Source: Mycobacterium sp. ST-F2
Lineage (GTDB): Bacteria > Actinomycetota > Actinomycetes > Mycobacteriales > Mycobacteriaceae
Direction: 5' to 3'
Length of the DNA: 64,000 bases
Assembly: GCF_001905655.1 (NCBI RefSeq)
Contig: NZ_JMHT01000031.1
Span: forward strand, 61,782-125,781
Shown in pieces: positions 52,694-64,000 of this stretch. Numbering within the stretch: position 1 is the first letter of the stretch; the number at the start of each line of letters is the position of its first letter. A program made the translations under genes and the position numbers. The notes below the pieces were generated by a model. It saw nothing but the letters and a program-made list of their open reading frames with translations. It searched no databases and had not been told where the DNA came from.

Positions 52694-53848
52694 ATGATCG
52701 GTCGAGTCGAGACGCGCCATGTGGCAGGCGCGCCTCGATCCCGAAAGCGCAAGCCGGCCGTCGTGCTGTTCCACCATGCGCGGTTCAACTCCATGGAACA
52801 GCTCGCCGTGGTCGCCCTGCGAGGGGGCGCCAGTACGGTGTTGGTCACCTGTGCGCCGACGGGACGGCTCGGCCGATTGAGCGATCGCTTGCTGTACCGC
52901 CAGCGGATCTACTTGTCCGATCCGTCCGAGATGGCAAGTATCGCAAAGTGTTTGAGCACGCTAGCGGTGGCAGACGTGCAGGCCACAGAAGACATGGCAA
53001 GTGCGATCCCCGACTCGATCGTCAGGGTGCTGCCACAAGCCATCGCTGCTGATGTTCGGATGCGCCGGTACTACTCGGACAAAGCCGTGATGGCCCGGCT
53101 GGCCGCTGGACACGGGGTACGGATTCCTCGGCAAATCCCCGTCGCATCGGTGCAACCCGAGACGGCGATCGCAGAGTTGGGCCTGCCGCTCGTGGTCAAA
53201 AGCAGAGTCGGTGCGTCTGGTCGAGGCGTAGTCGTGGCCAGCACGGAATCCGAAGTGCGAGATGCCATTGCGGCCCTGGCGTCGCCGGAAATGCACTACT
53301 ACGAGAGGTATGTCCACGGCCGACTCATGGCCTACTCGGCGATCATCTCCGCCCACGACATCATCCAGGAAGCCACGTACCAGTCAGTCAGCCTGTCGAC
53401 GGATCCCACGTTCCCGCCGATCGGTCACGAGGTCATCGTGGATCCGGCACTGACCGACATCGGCCGCATCATCTGCGCCGCAGTAGGGTTGCGCGGGCCG
53501 ATCAACATGCAAACGGTCAAGGACGACGAAGGCAACCACTGGTTGATCGATGTGAACCTGCGTCCGTTCGCAACGATGCTCGCATTCGATCAGGCTGTGC
53601 TCGACACTGCGGCCGGATACCTCGTTGCCGTCGGATTGACCGAGCACCAGGTCACACACCGGAGTCCGCCCGTTGGCTTGCGCGTCACGCTGTTCCCCGA
53701 CGACGCCGAAGAGTTGGTGAAAGCTGGTCGCCGGGCGGCGTCCATCTGGTGTTATGTGCGGCGCTCTGCTTCCCTGTGGAGCGTGTTCGGCCTGAGGTAT
53801 CCGATGTTCTTCGTCCTCAGCCGGTTCGCCCGGAAGGTAGGAATGTGA
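52694..53848 (+). CDS. ATP-grasp domain protein
   Basis: A 384-aa protein. The C-terminal two thirds has an ATP-grasp layout: YYSDKAVMARLAAGHGVRIPRQ (lid/start), GLPLVVKSRVGASGRGVVV (Lys and Gly-rich loop near 170-185), and LIDVNLRPFATM with the metal-binding Asp-Asn-Arg. Members ligate carboxylates to amines or thiols at ATP cost; the product is unknown. It stands alone after a 160-base AT-richer gap. Confidence 0.8.
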   Translation: MIGRVETRHVAGAPRSRKRKPAVVLFHHARFNSMEQLAVVALRGGASTVLVTCAPTGRLGRLSDRLLYRQRIYLSDPSEMASIAKCLSTLAVADVQATEDMASAIPDSIVRVLPQAIAADVRMRRYYSDKAVMARLAAGHGVRIPRQIPVASVQPETAIAELGLPLVVKSRVGASGRGVVVASTESEVRDAIAALASPEMHYYERYVHGRLMAYSAIISAHDIIQEATYQSVSLSTDPTFPPIGHEVIVDPALTDIGRIICAAVGLRGPINMQTVKDDEGNHWLIDVNLRPFATMLAFDQAVLDTAAGYLVAVGLTEHQVTHRSPPVGLRVTLFPDDAEELVKAGRRAASIWCYVRRSASLWSVFGLRYPMFFVLSRFARKVGM

Positions 53849-53982
53849 CCGCCGCCGGCCATAATATGGGCACGCCCGTGCTGCGGCACGTTCACCGAGT
53901 GGCGAGCGCGCCTATCCTGGTGTGACCAGCCAGCCGCGAACGACGCCGCTTCGTGCGACGCCCGGACCCCCGGGAGGCAGCG

Positions 53983-54882
53983 ATGTTCGAAGAAGCGCAG
54001 TTGTACGCGCCGGTGACGCGCTCGGGCGATGACGTCACGGTTCATCTCGCCGACGATCACCCCGGCGCCGTCGATCCGGAATACCGCGCCCGCCGCAACG
54101 CCATTGCCGCACTCGCCATGGATTGGCAGCCCGGCACACCACCACCCATCGCGACCTACACCGAGGACGAGCAGGAAGTCTGGCGCATCGCGTGCGCCGA
54201 ACTTCACCGGCTGCATCAACGCCGGGCCTGCGCCGTGTATCTGCAGGGCCGCGAGCGGCTGGGCCTGCCCGAGGATCGGATCCCGCAACTCGTCGAGGTC
54301 AACGAGATGCTGGGGCCGCTCACCGGATTTCAGTACGTACCCGCGGCCGGGTTGGTGCCCCTGCGCGAGTTCTACGGACTCCTCGCCGACGGAATCTTCC
54401 ATTCCACCCAGTACATCCGGCACCACTCCGTGCCGCTCTACACGCCCGAGCCCGATCTGATCCACGAAGTCGTCGGCCACGGAAACTGTCTGGCCCATGA
54501 GCGGTTCGCGGCGTTGTACCGGTTGGCGGGGCAGGCTGCTCGGCGCGTGAAAACGACTGAGGCACTCGAATTCATCTCGAAGGTCTTCTGGTTCTCGCTG
54601 GAGTTCGGCGTGGTCCGTGAGCATGGCGAGGTGCGCAGCTACGGCGCCGGCCTACTGTCGTCGTACGGAGAGATCCAGCAGGTCGACCTGGCCGAACTGC
54701 GGCCGCTGAACATCAGCCGGATGGGCGTGCAGACATACGACATCACGCACTACCAACCGATCCTGTTCTGCGCCAGGGGATTCACCGAGATCGAAGACGT
54801 GGTCGGAGGCTTCTTCGCCGACGTGGACGACGACATGGTGCAGCGCCTGATGCATGACGCGTCGCAGGTCACGGGTAGGTGA
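53983..54882 (+). CDS. phhA: Phenylalanine 4-monooxygenase
   Basis: A 299-aa aromatic amino acid hydroxylase converting Phe to Tyr with tetrahydropterin and non-haem iron. Iron ligands are visible: His161 and His166 (HEVVGHG) and Glu207 (FWFSLEFG). ATG 53983 has GGGAGG upstream. Its last 14 bases overlap the 3' end of the convergent fahA. Together with hppD-hmgA-fahA it forms most of a Phe/Tyr degradation route. Confidence 0.93.
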   Translation: MFEEAQLYAPVTRSGDDVTVHLADDHPGAVDPEYRARRNAIAALAMDWQPGTPPPIATYTEDEQEVWRIACAELHRLHQRRACAVYLQGRERLGLPEDRIPQLVEVNEMLGPLTGFQYVPAAGLVPLREFYGLLADGIFHSTQYIRHHSVPLYTPEPDLIHEVVGHGNCLAHERFAALYRLAGQAARRVKTTEALEFISKVFWFSLEFGVVREHGEVRSYGAGLLSSYGEIQQVDLAELRPLNISRMGVQTYDITHYQPILFCARGFTEIEDVVGGFFADVDDDMVQRLMHDASQVTGR

Positions 54883-56191
54883 TCGCCGGCCGCACGACGC
54901 CGACGCATTCGCCGAATCCGATGGTGGCCGCACCCGGTCGATGAGCCCGGGCAGTCAGCACAACCTCGTCATCGTCCTCGAGGAACGTGCGAGTTTCGCC
55001 GGTGGGCAGCGTGATCGGGCCGTTCCGGCCGAGTTCCATCATGCTGCCTTCTGAACCCTTGGTGGGGCCGGAGAGGGTCCCGCTACCGAGCAGGTCGCCG
55101 GGCTTGAGGTCGCAGCCGTTGCTGGTGTGGTGGGTGATCATCTGCGCGACAGTCCAGTACATGTGGCGCGTCGATGAGCGCGAAATGTCATGCGGCGGTG
55201 TGCCGTCCTTGCGCATCTGCGCCGTACTGATGTGGACCTCCAGTTCGATCTCGACACCGCCCTGCGTGCGATGCCGGGGACTGTCGAGGTACGGCAGGGG
55301 AGCAGGGTCGTCCTCGGGGCGATCCACCGGAATCCGGAACGGTGCCAACGCCTCCGGTGTGATCACCCAAGGGGAGACCGTGGTGCCGAAACTCTTGGAC
55401 AGGAAGGGGCCCAGGGGCTGGTACTCCCAGGCTTGCACGTCGCGGGCCGACCAGTCGTTGAGCAGGCAGTAACCGGCGATATGAGATTCTGCGTCATCGA
55501 TCCCGACCGGCTCGCCGAGATCATTTCCGGCGCCGATCCAGACGCCGAGCTCGAGTTCGAAGTCCAGTCGCCGCGTCGGCGCCAGCACCGGTTGTGGTGT
55601 GTCGGCGGATTTCAGTTGCCCGTGCGGGCGGGTGATGGGGCTACCGCTGATCCGCACGCTGGAAGCGCGCCCGTGGTAGCCGATCGGAACCCACTTGTAG
55701 TTGGGCAGCAAGGGGTTATCGGGCCGGAACAGCGCGCCGATGTTGCGGGCGTGGTGGATGCCGACGTAGAAATCGGTGTAGTCACCGATACGGGCGGGGA
55801 GCAGGACGTCGACCTCCGACAACGGGGTGAGGAGATTCGCGACCCTCTCCCGATGAGGCGCCCCCTCGACGAGAAGAGAGAACAGCGACCTGCGCAGGGC
55901 GGCCCGCGGGCCGGCGCCCAACGCGAACAAGGCATTCAGCGCTCCGTGTGCACCGGCTTCGGCTGCTGCCTGCGCATCACCGATGAGCAACCGCGACTCG
56001 GCGAGGCCTCGCAGATCCAGGACTGCGTCGCCGATTCGGACCACGCCACGGGGAGCGTCGCGCAATGCCTCTCCGGTAGTGTCGGCCACCACGCCGAACG
56101 GGAGGTTCTGCAAGGGGAAGTCGCTCCCGGGGCCAGCAGTCGTGACCCAGCTGCGCACCCCAGGATCATGCGTGTAATCCAGCGCGGTCAT
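54869..56191 (-). CDS. fahA: Fumarylacetoacetase
   Basis: A 440-aa enzyme hydrolysing fumarylacetoacetate to fumarate and acetoacetate, the last step of tyrosine degradation. Conserved core blocks are [18 protein letters not shown], then [10 protein letters not shown] and [12 protein letters not shown] with the metal-binding residues. Its ATG overlaps the hmgA stop (ATGA). Length is normal for the family. Confidence 0.93.
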   Translation of the reverse strand: MTALDYTHDPGVRSWVTTAGPGSDFPLQNLPFGVVADTTGEALRDAPRGVVRIGDAVLDLRGLAESRLLIGDAQAAAEAGAHGALNALFALGAGPRAALRRSLFSLLVEGAPHRERVANLLTPLSEVDVLLPARIGDYTDFYVGIHHARNIGALFRPDNPLLPNYKWVPIGYHGRASSVRISGSPITRPHGQLKSADTPQPVLAPTRRLDFELELGVWIGAGNDLGEPVGIDDAESHIAGYCLLNDWSARDVQAWEYQPLGPFLSKSFGTTVSPWVITPEALAPFRIPVDRPEDDPAPLPYLDSPRHRTQGGVEIELEVHISTAQMRKDGTPPHDISRSSTRHMYWTVAQMITHHTSNGCDLKPGDLLGSGTLSGPTKGSEGSMMELGRNGPITLPTGETRTFLEDDDEVVLTARAHRPGAATIGFGECVGVVRPAITYP

Positions 56192-57491
56192 GGCGTGTCC
56201 GGGTGGAATCGTTTGGTCAGACCGCTCCAGCAGTCGGCGTAATCCTGTTGCCGCTCTGGAGAATTCGCGGCATAGGCCGTGACCTTCTGCGGGAACCGGG
56301 TTTCGAACATGAAGGCCAGCGTGTTCTCCTGCTTCACCGGCTTGAGGTCCTCGGTGCTCGCAGCCTGAAACGCGTTGGCGTCAGGGCCATGTGGAGTCAT
56401 GCTGTTGTGCAGGCTGAGGCCGCCGGGGACGAAGCCGTCGGGCTTGGCGTCGTAGACGCCGTGCACGAGTCCCATGAACTCGCTCATGACGTTCATGTGG
56501 TACCACGGCGGTCGGAAGGTGTCCTCGGCGACCATCCACCGCTCGGGAAAGCAGACGAAGTCGACGTTGGCCGTTCCTGGCGTCTCGCTCGGCGAGGTCA
56601 GTACCGTGAAGATGGACGGATCCGCGTGGTCGAACAGCACGGGGCCGACAGGGGAGAAGCGCCGCATGTCGTACTTGTACGGGGCGTAATTACCGTGCCA
56701 GGCAACGACATCCAGCGGTGACTGGCTCACTTCGGCCTGCCACAACGTCCCGCCCCACTTCACGTACAACGTGGCCGGACCCTCGCGATCTTCGTACACC
56801 GCCACCGGGGTGAGGAAGTCTCGCGCATTGGCCAGGCAGTTGGCGCCGATGGGGCCGCGCTCGGGGAGAGTGAAAGAGCCGCCGTAGTTTTCGCACAGAT
56901 AGCCGCGGGCCGGACCGTCGGGTACCTCGATACGAAGTTTCACCCCGCGAGGGATGACGACGATCTCGCTGGGTTCGGCGTCGATGATTCCGAACTCGGT
57001 CCAGAATCGGATGTTGTTGTGTTCCAGGACGAACAGCATTTCGGCGTCGCCGTTGTAGAAGTAGGCGTCCACCATCGATGACGTGATGGTGTAGATGCTG
57101 TTGGCAAATCCGGTGCGGGTGTTGACGTCCCCGCCGGTCGACATGGTGCGGACGCCGGTGATGAACGTCGTGACCAGGTCCGGCATCGGCAGGGGGTTCC
57201 AGCGCATTTGGTCGATCGGTATCGGGGGCGCATCATCGGGAGCCGAGCGCCAGTACGAAACCCCTTCGGCGCCAACGGGAGTGAATCGGCCCCAATGGGC
57301 CACGCTGGGTCGTATCCGGTACAGCCACGATCGCTTGTTGCTGGCGCGCGGTGCGGTGAATGGGGAACCGCTGAGTTGCTCGGCGTAGAGGCCGTAGGCG
57401 CACCGCTGCGGGGAGTTCCGGCCCACCGGCAGCGCGCCAGGCAGCGCTTCGCTTTCGAAGCTGTTGCCGAAGCCCGACTGGTAGTCGGTCA

Positions 57492-57492
<1 letters not shown>
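56188..57492 (-). CDS. hmgA: Homogentisate 1,2-dioxygenase
   Basis: A 434-aa dioxygenase opening homogentisate to maleylacetoacetate. The full-length family pattern is seen from [19 protein letters not shown] at the start through [29 protein letters not shown], which carries the iron ligands. ATG 57492 overlaps the hppD stop (ATGA). The later enzyme is encoded next, consistent with operon order hppD-hmgA-fahA. Confidence 0.95.
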
Positions 57493-60150
<2,658 letters not shown>

Positions 60151-60347
60151 CACCCTCAATTGGCGAGCGGTTTCGCCGCAGCCACCATCGAGCTGCCCGG
60201 TAGGGTGACCGCCCCGCTTCTTCACCAGGCACCTGATGCCGGACGGTGAGCGCGCGCGACGCTGCAATGGCTCCGTTATGGTCGTGACCGGGCCGGGGGA
60301 TGAGCCGCAACATGACGCACACCACAGGAAGACGTGAGGGGAAACCT

Positions 60348-60950
60348 ATGAACACGAGCACGTATCGCCGCACCGCAGTCGCCGGCCTGGCCGCCATCGC
60401 GCTGACCGTCACCGGCTGCAGCAATGGCACGAACGTCGAGCCGTCCGCACAGCCTCAGGTCGCGCTGGTCGTGACGTCCGAGGTCCCGGCGCCGCCCACC
60501 GAGGTGAAGGTCATGGGCGAAAGGGATGTCGAGGTCACACTGACCGGTCCGATCGCCGCCAAATACGCGTCGGCGACCGACAAACAGAAGGCGGCACTCG
60601 GCAAGCCACTGACCGGTGACCACAACGCCGGAACCCGCGACAGCGGCGTCGTCTTCCAGCAGTTCCAGGGCGGCGCGATCGTGGCCAAGAACAACCAGAC
60701 GGGCACGCCTGCCTATATCGTCTGGGGCAAGATTCGCGAGGCCTGGAATGTCCCGCGCGATGCGGACGGCGTGCCGTCGGCTAGCGGCACGAATGGCTCG
60801 GCCGGCCCGTTGGGCGTCGTCACCAGTGACGAGACCCCCACCGGCGATCAGCTCGTCGCAACGTTCGAACACGGCAAGGTCGCGTTCAACACCAAGACCG
60901 GTCAGGTCGAGGTGACGGTCAACGGCAAGGTCGTCCCGTCGGGGCTGTAG
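60348..60950 (+). CDS. LGFP-repeat-type lipoprotein
   Basis: A 200-aa lipoprotein: lipobox VTGC, then a linker and one LGFP-like repeat (GPIAAKYASATDKQKAALGKPLTGDHN followed by GVVFQQFQGGAIVAKN). LGFP modules tether proteins to the mycobacterial envelope, as in PS1-type mycolyltransferases and esterases. No catalytic domain is present. GAGGGG lies six bases before the ATG. Confidence 0.78.
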   Translation: MNTSTYRRTAVAGLAAIALTVTGCSNGTNVEPSAQPQVALVVTSEVPAPPTEVKVMGERDVEVTLTGPIAAKYASATDKQKAALGKPLTGDHNAGTRDSGVVFQQFQGGAIVAKNNQTGTPAYIVWGKIREAWNVPRDADGVPSASGTNGSAGPLGVVTSDETPTGDQLVATFEHGKVAFNTKTGQVEVTVNGKVVPSGL

Positions 60951-60956
60951 ACCGGC

Positions 60957-62642
60957 TCATCCCAGGATGGCCCGCGCCGCGCGCTCGGCGATCAGCATGA
61001 CCGGCGCGTTGGTGTTCCCGGACGTGATGGTGGGCATCGCCGAGGCGTCGACCACTCGAAGGCCAGCGACGCGATACACGCGACAGTCGGTATCGAGCAC
61101 CGTGGTGCCTGACTTCGGGATACCTTGTGCGTCAAAGGATCCCATCGCGCACGTGCCCACCGGGTGGAAGATCGTCGTGCCCAGTTCGCGAGCCGCCTGC
61201 TGCAGGTCGTCCTCGCTCGCCAGCTGCGCGCCGGGCAGCAGCTCCTGCGGGTCGTAACCGGCCAGAGCCGGCGCTGCCATGATCTCCCGGGTCATGCGGA
61301 GACCCTTCACGGCGACCTGGAGATCGGCGTCGGTCGACAGGTAATTGCACAGGATCTTCGGGTCGGTCAGCGGGTCGGCACTGGCGAGGCGTACGTGGCC
61401 GCGCGAGCTGGGCCGCAGATTGCAGACCGAGGGGGTGATGGCTCCGAAGGGGTGCAGTGGTTCGCCGAACTTGGGCAGCGACAAGGGCTGCACATGCCAC
61501 TCCAGGTCGGGACTGGCCAGCTCGGGATCGCTTTTGGCGAAGGCCCCCAGTGTGGAGGGCGGCATGGTCATGGGACCCGAGCGCAGCAACAGATACTGAG
61601 CGCCCATGCCGCCGCGGGTGATCCAATTCCGGTACAGCGTGTTGACGGTCCGTGCCCTCTGCACCCGGTAGATCGTGCGCAGCTGCAGATGGTCCTGAAG
61701 GTTCTCACCGACACCGGGCAGATCGACGGCGACCGGCACGTGGTGCTGGGCGAGCAGTCCGGCGGGGCCCAGACCTGAGGCCTGCATGAGGTGGGGCGAG
61801 CCGATCGCCCCCGCGGTCAGGATCACCTCTCGACGTGCGCGGACATCGATGGTCTGGCCACCTTTGAGCAGCCGCACACCGGTGGCGCGGTGCTGTGCCG
61901 TCGTCCAGGCGCCGCGACGCTGGCCCTGCTGAACCTGGTCGTCCATCAACAGCCGCAAGGCCTGCGTCTCGGTGTAGACGGTGAGATTGGGCCGGTGCGC
62001 GACGGGATGCAGGAAAGCGTCGGCCATGGACCAGCGCCGGCCACGCCGTTGGTTGACGTGGAAGTAGGCGCTGCCGGCGTTGTCGCCCCTGTTGAACTCA
62101 TCGATCGGGGCAATGCCCTTCTGGGCAGCGGCGGCCTGCCAGGCGTCCAGGATTTTCCAGCGCACGCGGGGTCGGTCGACTCGAATCTCGCCACCTGCGC
62201 CGTGCCATTGGTCGGCTCCGCCGAAGTAGTCTTCCAGCTGCTTGTAGATCGCCAGTGTCTCGCCGGGGCCGTCGTCGCCGCCCCAGAGCCATCGCTCGTC
62301 ACCCGTGGCCTGCGCCCAGAGCTCGTAGTCGCTGGCCTGGCCACGCATGTGGATCATGGCGTTGATCGACGAGCAGCCGCCGAGCACGCGTCCCCGTGCG
62401 TAGTGAATGCTGCGGCCCGCCAGACCGGGATCGGCCTCGGTCGTGAAGCACCAGTCGGTGCGGGGATTGGCGATGGTGTACAGGTAGCCCACCGGAATCT
62501 TGATCCAGAACAGGTTGTCTCTGCCGCCGGCTTCGATCAGCAGCACCCGGTGGTCAGGGTTGGCGCTGAGCCGGTTGGCGAGCAAGCAGCCCGCACTGCC
62601 TGCGCCCACGATGATGAAGTCGAACTCGGTGCCGGGGCTCAT
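60957..62642 (-). CDS. GMC-family oxidoreductase (choline dehydrogenase-like)
   Basis: A 561-aa FAD enzyme: the nucleotide motif GAGSAGCLLANRLS, the GMC signature 1 (ARGRVLGGCSSINAMIHMRG) and signature 2 (TAGAIGSPHLMQASGLGP), and a C-terminal HPVGTC with the catalytic His. It oxidises an alcohol; choline itself is not certain. I used ATG 62642. The TTG at 62702 lies within a palindrome and would add 20 unrelated residues. Confidence 0.92.
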   Translation of the reverse strand: MSPGTEFDFIIVGAGSAGCLLANRLSANPDHRVLLIEAGGRDNLFWIKIPVGYLYTIANPRTDWCFTTEADPGLAGRSIHYARGRVLGGCSSINAMIHMRGQASDYELWAQATGDERWLWGGDDGPGETLAIYKQLEDYFGGADQWHGAGGEIRVDRPRVRWKILDAWQAAAAQKGIAPIDEFNRGDNAGSAYFHVNQRRGRRWSMADAFLHPVAHRPNLTVYTETQALRLLMDDQVQQGQRRGAWTTAQHRATGVRLLKGGQTIDVRARREVILTAGAIGSPHLMQASGLGPAGLLAQHHVPVAVDLPGVGENLQDHLQLRTIYRVQRARTVNTLYRNWITRGGMGAQYLLLRSGPMTMPPSTLGAFAKSDPELASPDLEWHVQPLSLPKFGEPLHPFGAITPSVCNLRPSSRGHVRLASADPLTDPKILCNYLSTDADLQVAVKGLRMTREIMAAPALAGYDPQELLPGAQLASEDDLQQAARELGTTIFHPVGTCAMGSFDAQGIPKSGTTVLDTDCRVYRVAGLRVVDASAMPTITSGNTNAPVMLIAERAARAILG

Positions 62643-62690
62643 TCCGGCATTGTTCCGCACAGCGTCGGACGTGCCTCGCAGGGATGCGAT

Positions 62691-62710
62691 TTGAGTAGTC
62701 AACTACTCAA
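62691..62710. promoter_or_regulatory. 20-bp palindrome (9-bp arms, 2-base centre) upstream of the GMC gene
   Basis: TTGAGTAGT at 62691-62699 and ACTACTCAA at 62702-62710 around CA, fully symmetric. It lies 49 bases before the GMC start and 65 bases before the divergent gene at 62775. The perfection and length strongly suggest a dimeric regulator site. Confidence 0.6.
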
Positions 62711-62774
62711 CGCAGTCCAGTTGCCGTCCGCGATGATTCCTCCATCACATAAAACTGTGCGGGAGTGAGACGAC

Positions 62775-63191
62775 ATGGCGGACAAGCATTTTGCGTCGTA
62801 CACGGAAAAGTTCACGACGCCGATAGGCGACTGGATGAAGGAACCGGGCGGGACGTGGGAGGGACTCGGGCGTTCGCTTCTTGGTGCAGCCCCACTGGGG
62901 GCTGCAGCCATCGGAGGCCACTTCGCGGACGTGATCAATTACCCGCTCGAGGTGGTGGGAGGCCAGGGATACGGATTCCTCGACGCCATCGGTAACCACA
63001 CCGGCTTGTGGGAACCGTCCCACGATCCCAACCACACCGCCGACCACGGGCCGACCGGCCACAACGTCACTTCCGTTCCGGATTTCACACCGGCGCCACC
63101 GCCGGAGGAAAACTTCTGCGCCGACCAGAACTCCACGGGAGCGCCTGATACCACCGGCCAAGACATCGATTACAACGGCGAAGGGATCTGA
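62775..63191 (+). CDS. Unrecognised 138-aa protein with Gly/Ala hydrophobic core
   Basis: Residues about 30-50 (SLLGAAPLGAAAIGG) are hydrophobic and could insert in a membrane, but there is no classical signal peptide. The C-terminus is Pro/Asp-rich and ends in an acidic run, with one Cys (ENFCADQ). GGGAG is about nine bases before the ATG. It ends two bases before the next gene, so the two are likely co-expressed. Function unknown. Confidence 0.65.
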   Translation: MADKHFASYTEKFTTPIGDWMKEPGGTWEGLGRSLLGAAPLGAAAIGGHFADVINYPLEVVGGQGYGFLDAIGNHTGLWEPSHDPNHTADHGPTGHNVTSVPDFTPAPPPEENFCADQNSTGAPDTTGQDIDYNGEGI

Positions 63192-63193
63192 GG

Positions 63194-63922
63194 ATGTCCC
63201 AGTCAACAAGCAGCAGGACAGCTGCCTGGGCCCAGGCGCACGCAGGTTGGCAAACGTGGGCCCAGCGACAGTTTCCGGACAATCCTGCTCGTGCTGCGGC
63301 AGCAGCAGAAGCAGCACTGCGTGCGGTCCACCAACGCGCGACAACCGAGCAAGCCAAAGCCGCCGGGCTGGCTGCCGGCGCGTCGGCCGCAGGGCCGGCG
63401 CCAACCCCAAACTCACGACTCGGGCAACGCACCCCACCGGGCAAGCTGGTCGGCATCGCCCGAAATGTGAAGCAGTCAACCCAATTCGGGACCCTGCTGC
63501 AGATCATCGATTTCGAGCTGCAATGTTCCGACGGCCACAGTGTCCGGGTGCAGATTCGCGGCAACATCGTCAGCGGGCGGATCGACGACGGCGATGAAGT
63601 CGTCGTCGACCGACCACGCGATGGCAGCCGTTTCATCCAGACCGACCGCGCTTTCAACCGGACGTGGAACTCGGTTGTGGAGGCGCCCAAGGGCGGGTTA
63701 CCCGGAGTTGCCCTGACTGAAGCTGCCTATGGCAAGGGTGCCGCCCGGTGGCAACGACGAGTGACGTTCGGTGTCTTGGCGTGGGTTGCGGCGGTCTTCA
63801 TACTTGTCGTCAGCGGATTCATATATGGGGCTTGCCAATTCGCGGGCCGGGACTCAGGGCCCCCAGCTGGGTGGTGCGATCAAGCCAGGACAAGTGGCGT
63901 GACGAATGCGCCCGGGTGTTGA
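63194..63922 (+). CDS. Membrane protein with soluble N-terminal domain, unrecognised
   Basis: A 242-aa protein. The N-terminal 70 residues are Ala/Gln-rich helices; a middle beta-rich part (LLQIIDFELQCSDGHSVRVQIRGNIVSGRIDDGDEVVVDRP) resembles an OB- or SH3-like barrel. One transmembrane segment (about 192-215) is followed by a short Cys-containing tail. Translationally close to the previous gene. No family name can be supported. Confidence 0.65.
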   Translation: MSQSTSSRTAAWAQAHAGWQTWAQRQFPDNPARAAAAAEAALRAVHQRATTEQAKAAGLAAGASAAGPAPTPNSRLGQRTPPGKLVGIARNVKQSTQFGTLLQIIDFELQCSDGHSVRVQIRGNIVSGRIDDGDEVVVDRPRDGSRFIQTDRAFNRTWNSVVEAPKGGLPGVALTEAAYGKGAARWQRRVTFGVLAWVAAVFILVVSGFIYGACQFAGRDSGPPAGWCDQARTSGVTNAPGC

Positions 63923-64000
63923 TCCAGCAGGCTGAGTGGGGGGGGTAGGAAGGGTCTGCTGCACGATCAGGTGACAGTTTCGGTCACGCGGCCTGACTGG
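63923..64000. other. Right-edge sequence without a recognised gene
   Basis: The final 78 bases after the stop at 63922 hold no open reading frame of note, and I see no RNA gene or repeat in them. Confidence 0.6.

Noticed and set aside
60151..60347. Possible small gene in the 197-base gap before the LGFP lipoprotein
   Set aside because: No frame with a start, ribosome site and motif longer than a few tens of codons; probably just promoter DNA.

Overview
The window is a high-GC actinobacterial chromosome segment, almost certainly from a mycobacterium and most likely a fast-growing environmental one (Mycolicibacterium type). Marker families support this: isocitrate lyase 2, LpqH, LpqN and PknH-sensor lipoproteins, an MPT63-type secreted protein, a PE-PPE domain protein, a cutinase, a 13E12-type DUF222-HNH protein, a WS/DGAT acyltransferase, an F420-type LLM oxidoreductase and mycothiol-type DinB proteins. 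Genes are packed tightly, often with ATGA or GTGA overlaps, and no gene-free stretch exceeds 300 bases. I saw no tRNA, rRNA, CRISPR array, insertion sequence or prophage.

Layout. 1-5.3 kb: the 5' part of isocitrate lyase 2, a tautomerase, an unusual transporter/glutaminyl cyclase fusion and a divergent Ski2-like helicase. 5.3-9.4 kb: acyltransferase 3, a GRDP-like protein, secreted Pro-rich proteins, a PknH-sensor lipoprotein and an FKBP lipoprotein. 9.4-13.9 kb: one minus-strand run (membrane protein, DUF302, transketolase, methyltransferase, FKBP) facing a TetR gene across a palindrome. 13.9-19.3 kb: an isochorismatase-type hydrolase and a five-gene MoxR/DUF58/VWA/TPR island. 19.4-24.2 kb: flavin reductase, a phnA remnant, an LLM oxidoreductase, an SDR, a 13E12 protein and an Ntn amidase that seems to start at ATC. 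24.2-28.8 kb: envelope and secreted proteins, an epimerase, a VOC protein and a polysaccharide deacetylase.

28.8-35.6 kb is an amino-acid catabolic module: Lrp regulator, 2-oxoacid:ferredoxin oxidoreductase, Leu/Val-type dehydrogenase and APC permease. The permease would import an amino acid, the dehydrogenase deaminate it, and the ferredoxin enzyme convert the 2-oxoacid to an acyl-CoA. A duplicated hairpin sits in front of the dehydrogenase gene. 35.6-48.3 kb holds OsmC, secreted basic-tailed proteins (one a PE-PPE hydrolase), GtrA, CadD, WS/DGAT, a Rieske lipoprotein, a cutinase-hydrolase-DinB run, an FMO-like flavoprotein, a mycothiol-type enzyme, a shortened MFS protein, the MPT63 homologue and a CBM2-only secreted protein.

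48.3-54 kb: AraC regulator, PtpB-like phosphatase, APH-type kinase, CYP153-type P450 and an ATP-grasp protein. 54-58.7 kb: phenylalanine/tyrosine degradation, with phhA on the plus strand converging on a minus-strand hppD-hmgA-fahA operon. Together these take Phe via Tyr, homogentisate and fumarylacetoacetate to fumarate and acetoacetate; the aminotransferase and maleylacetoacetate isomerase are not in this locus. 58.9-64 kb: an unrecognised 430-aa protein, an LGFP-type lipoprotein, a GMC oxidoreductase behind a strong palindrome, and two unrecognised genes at the right edge.

All functions are read from motifs and family resemblance; no database search was run.
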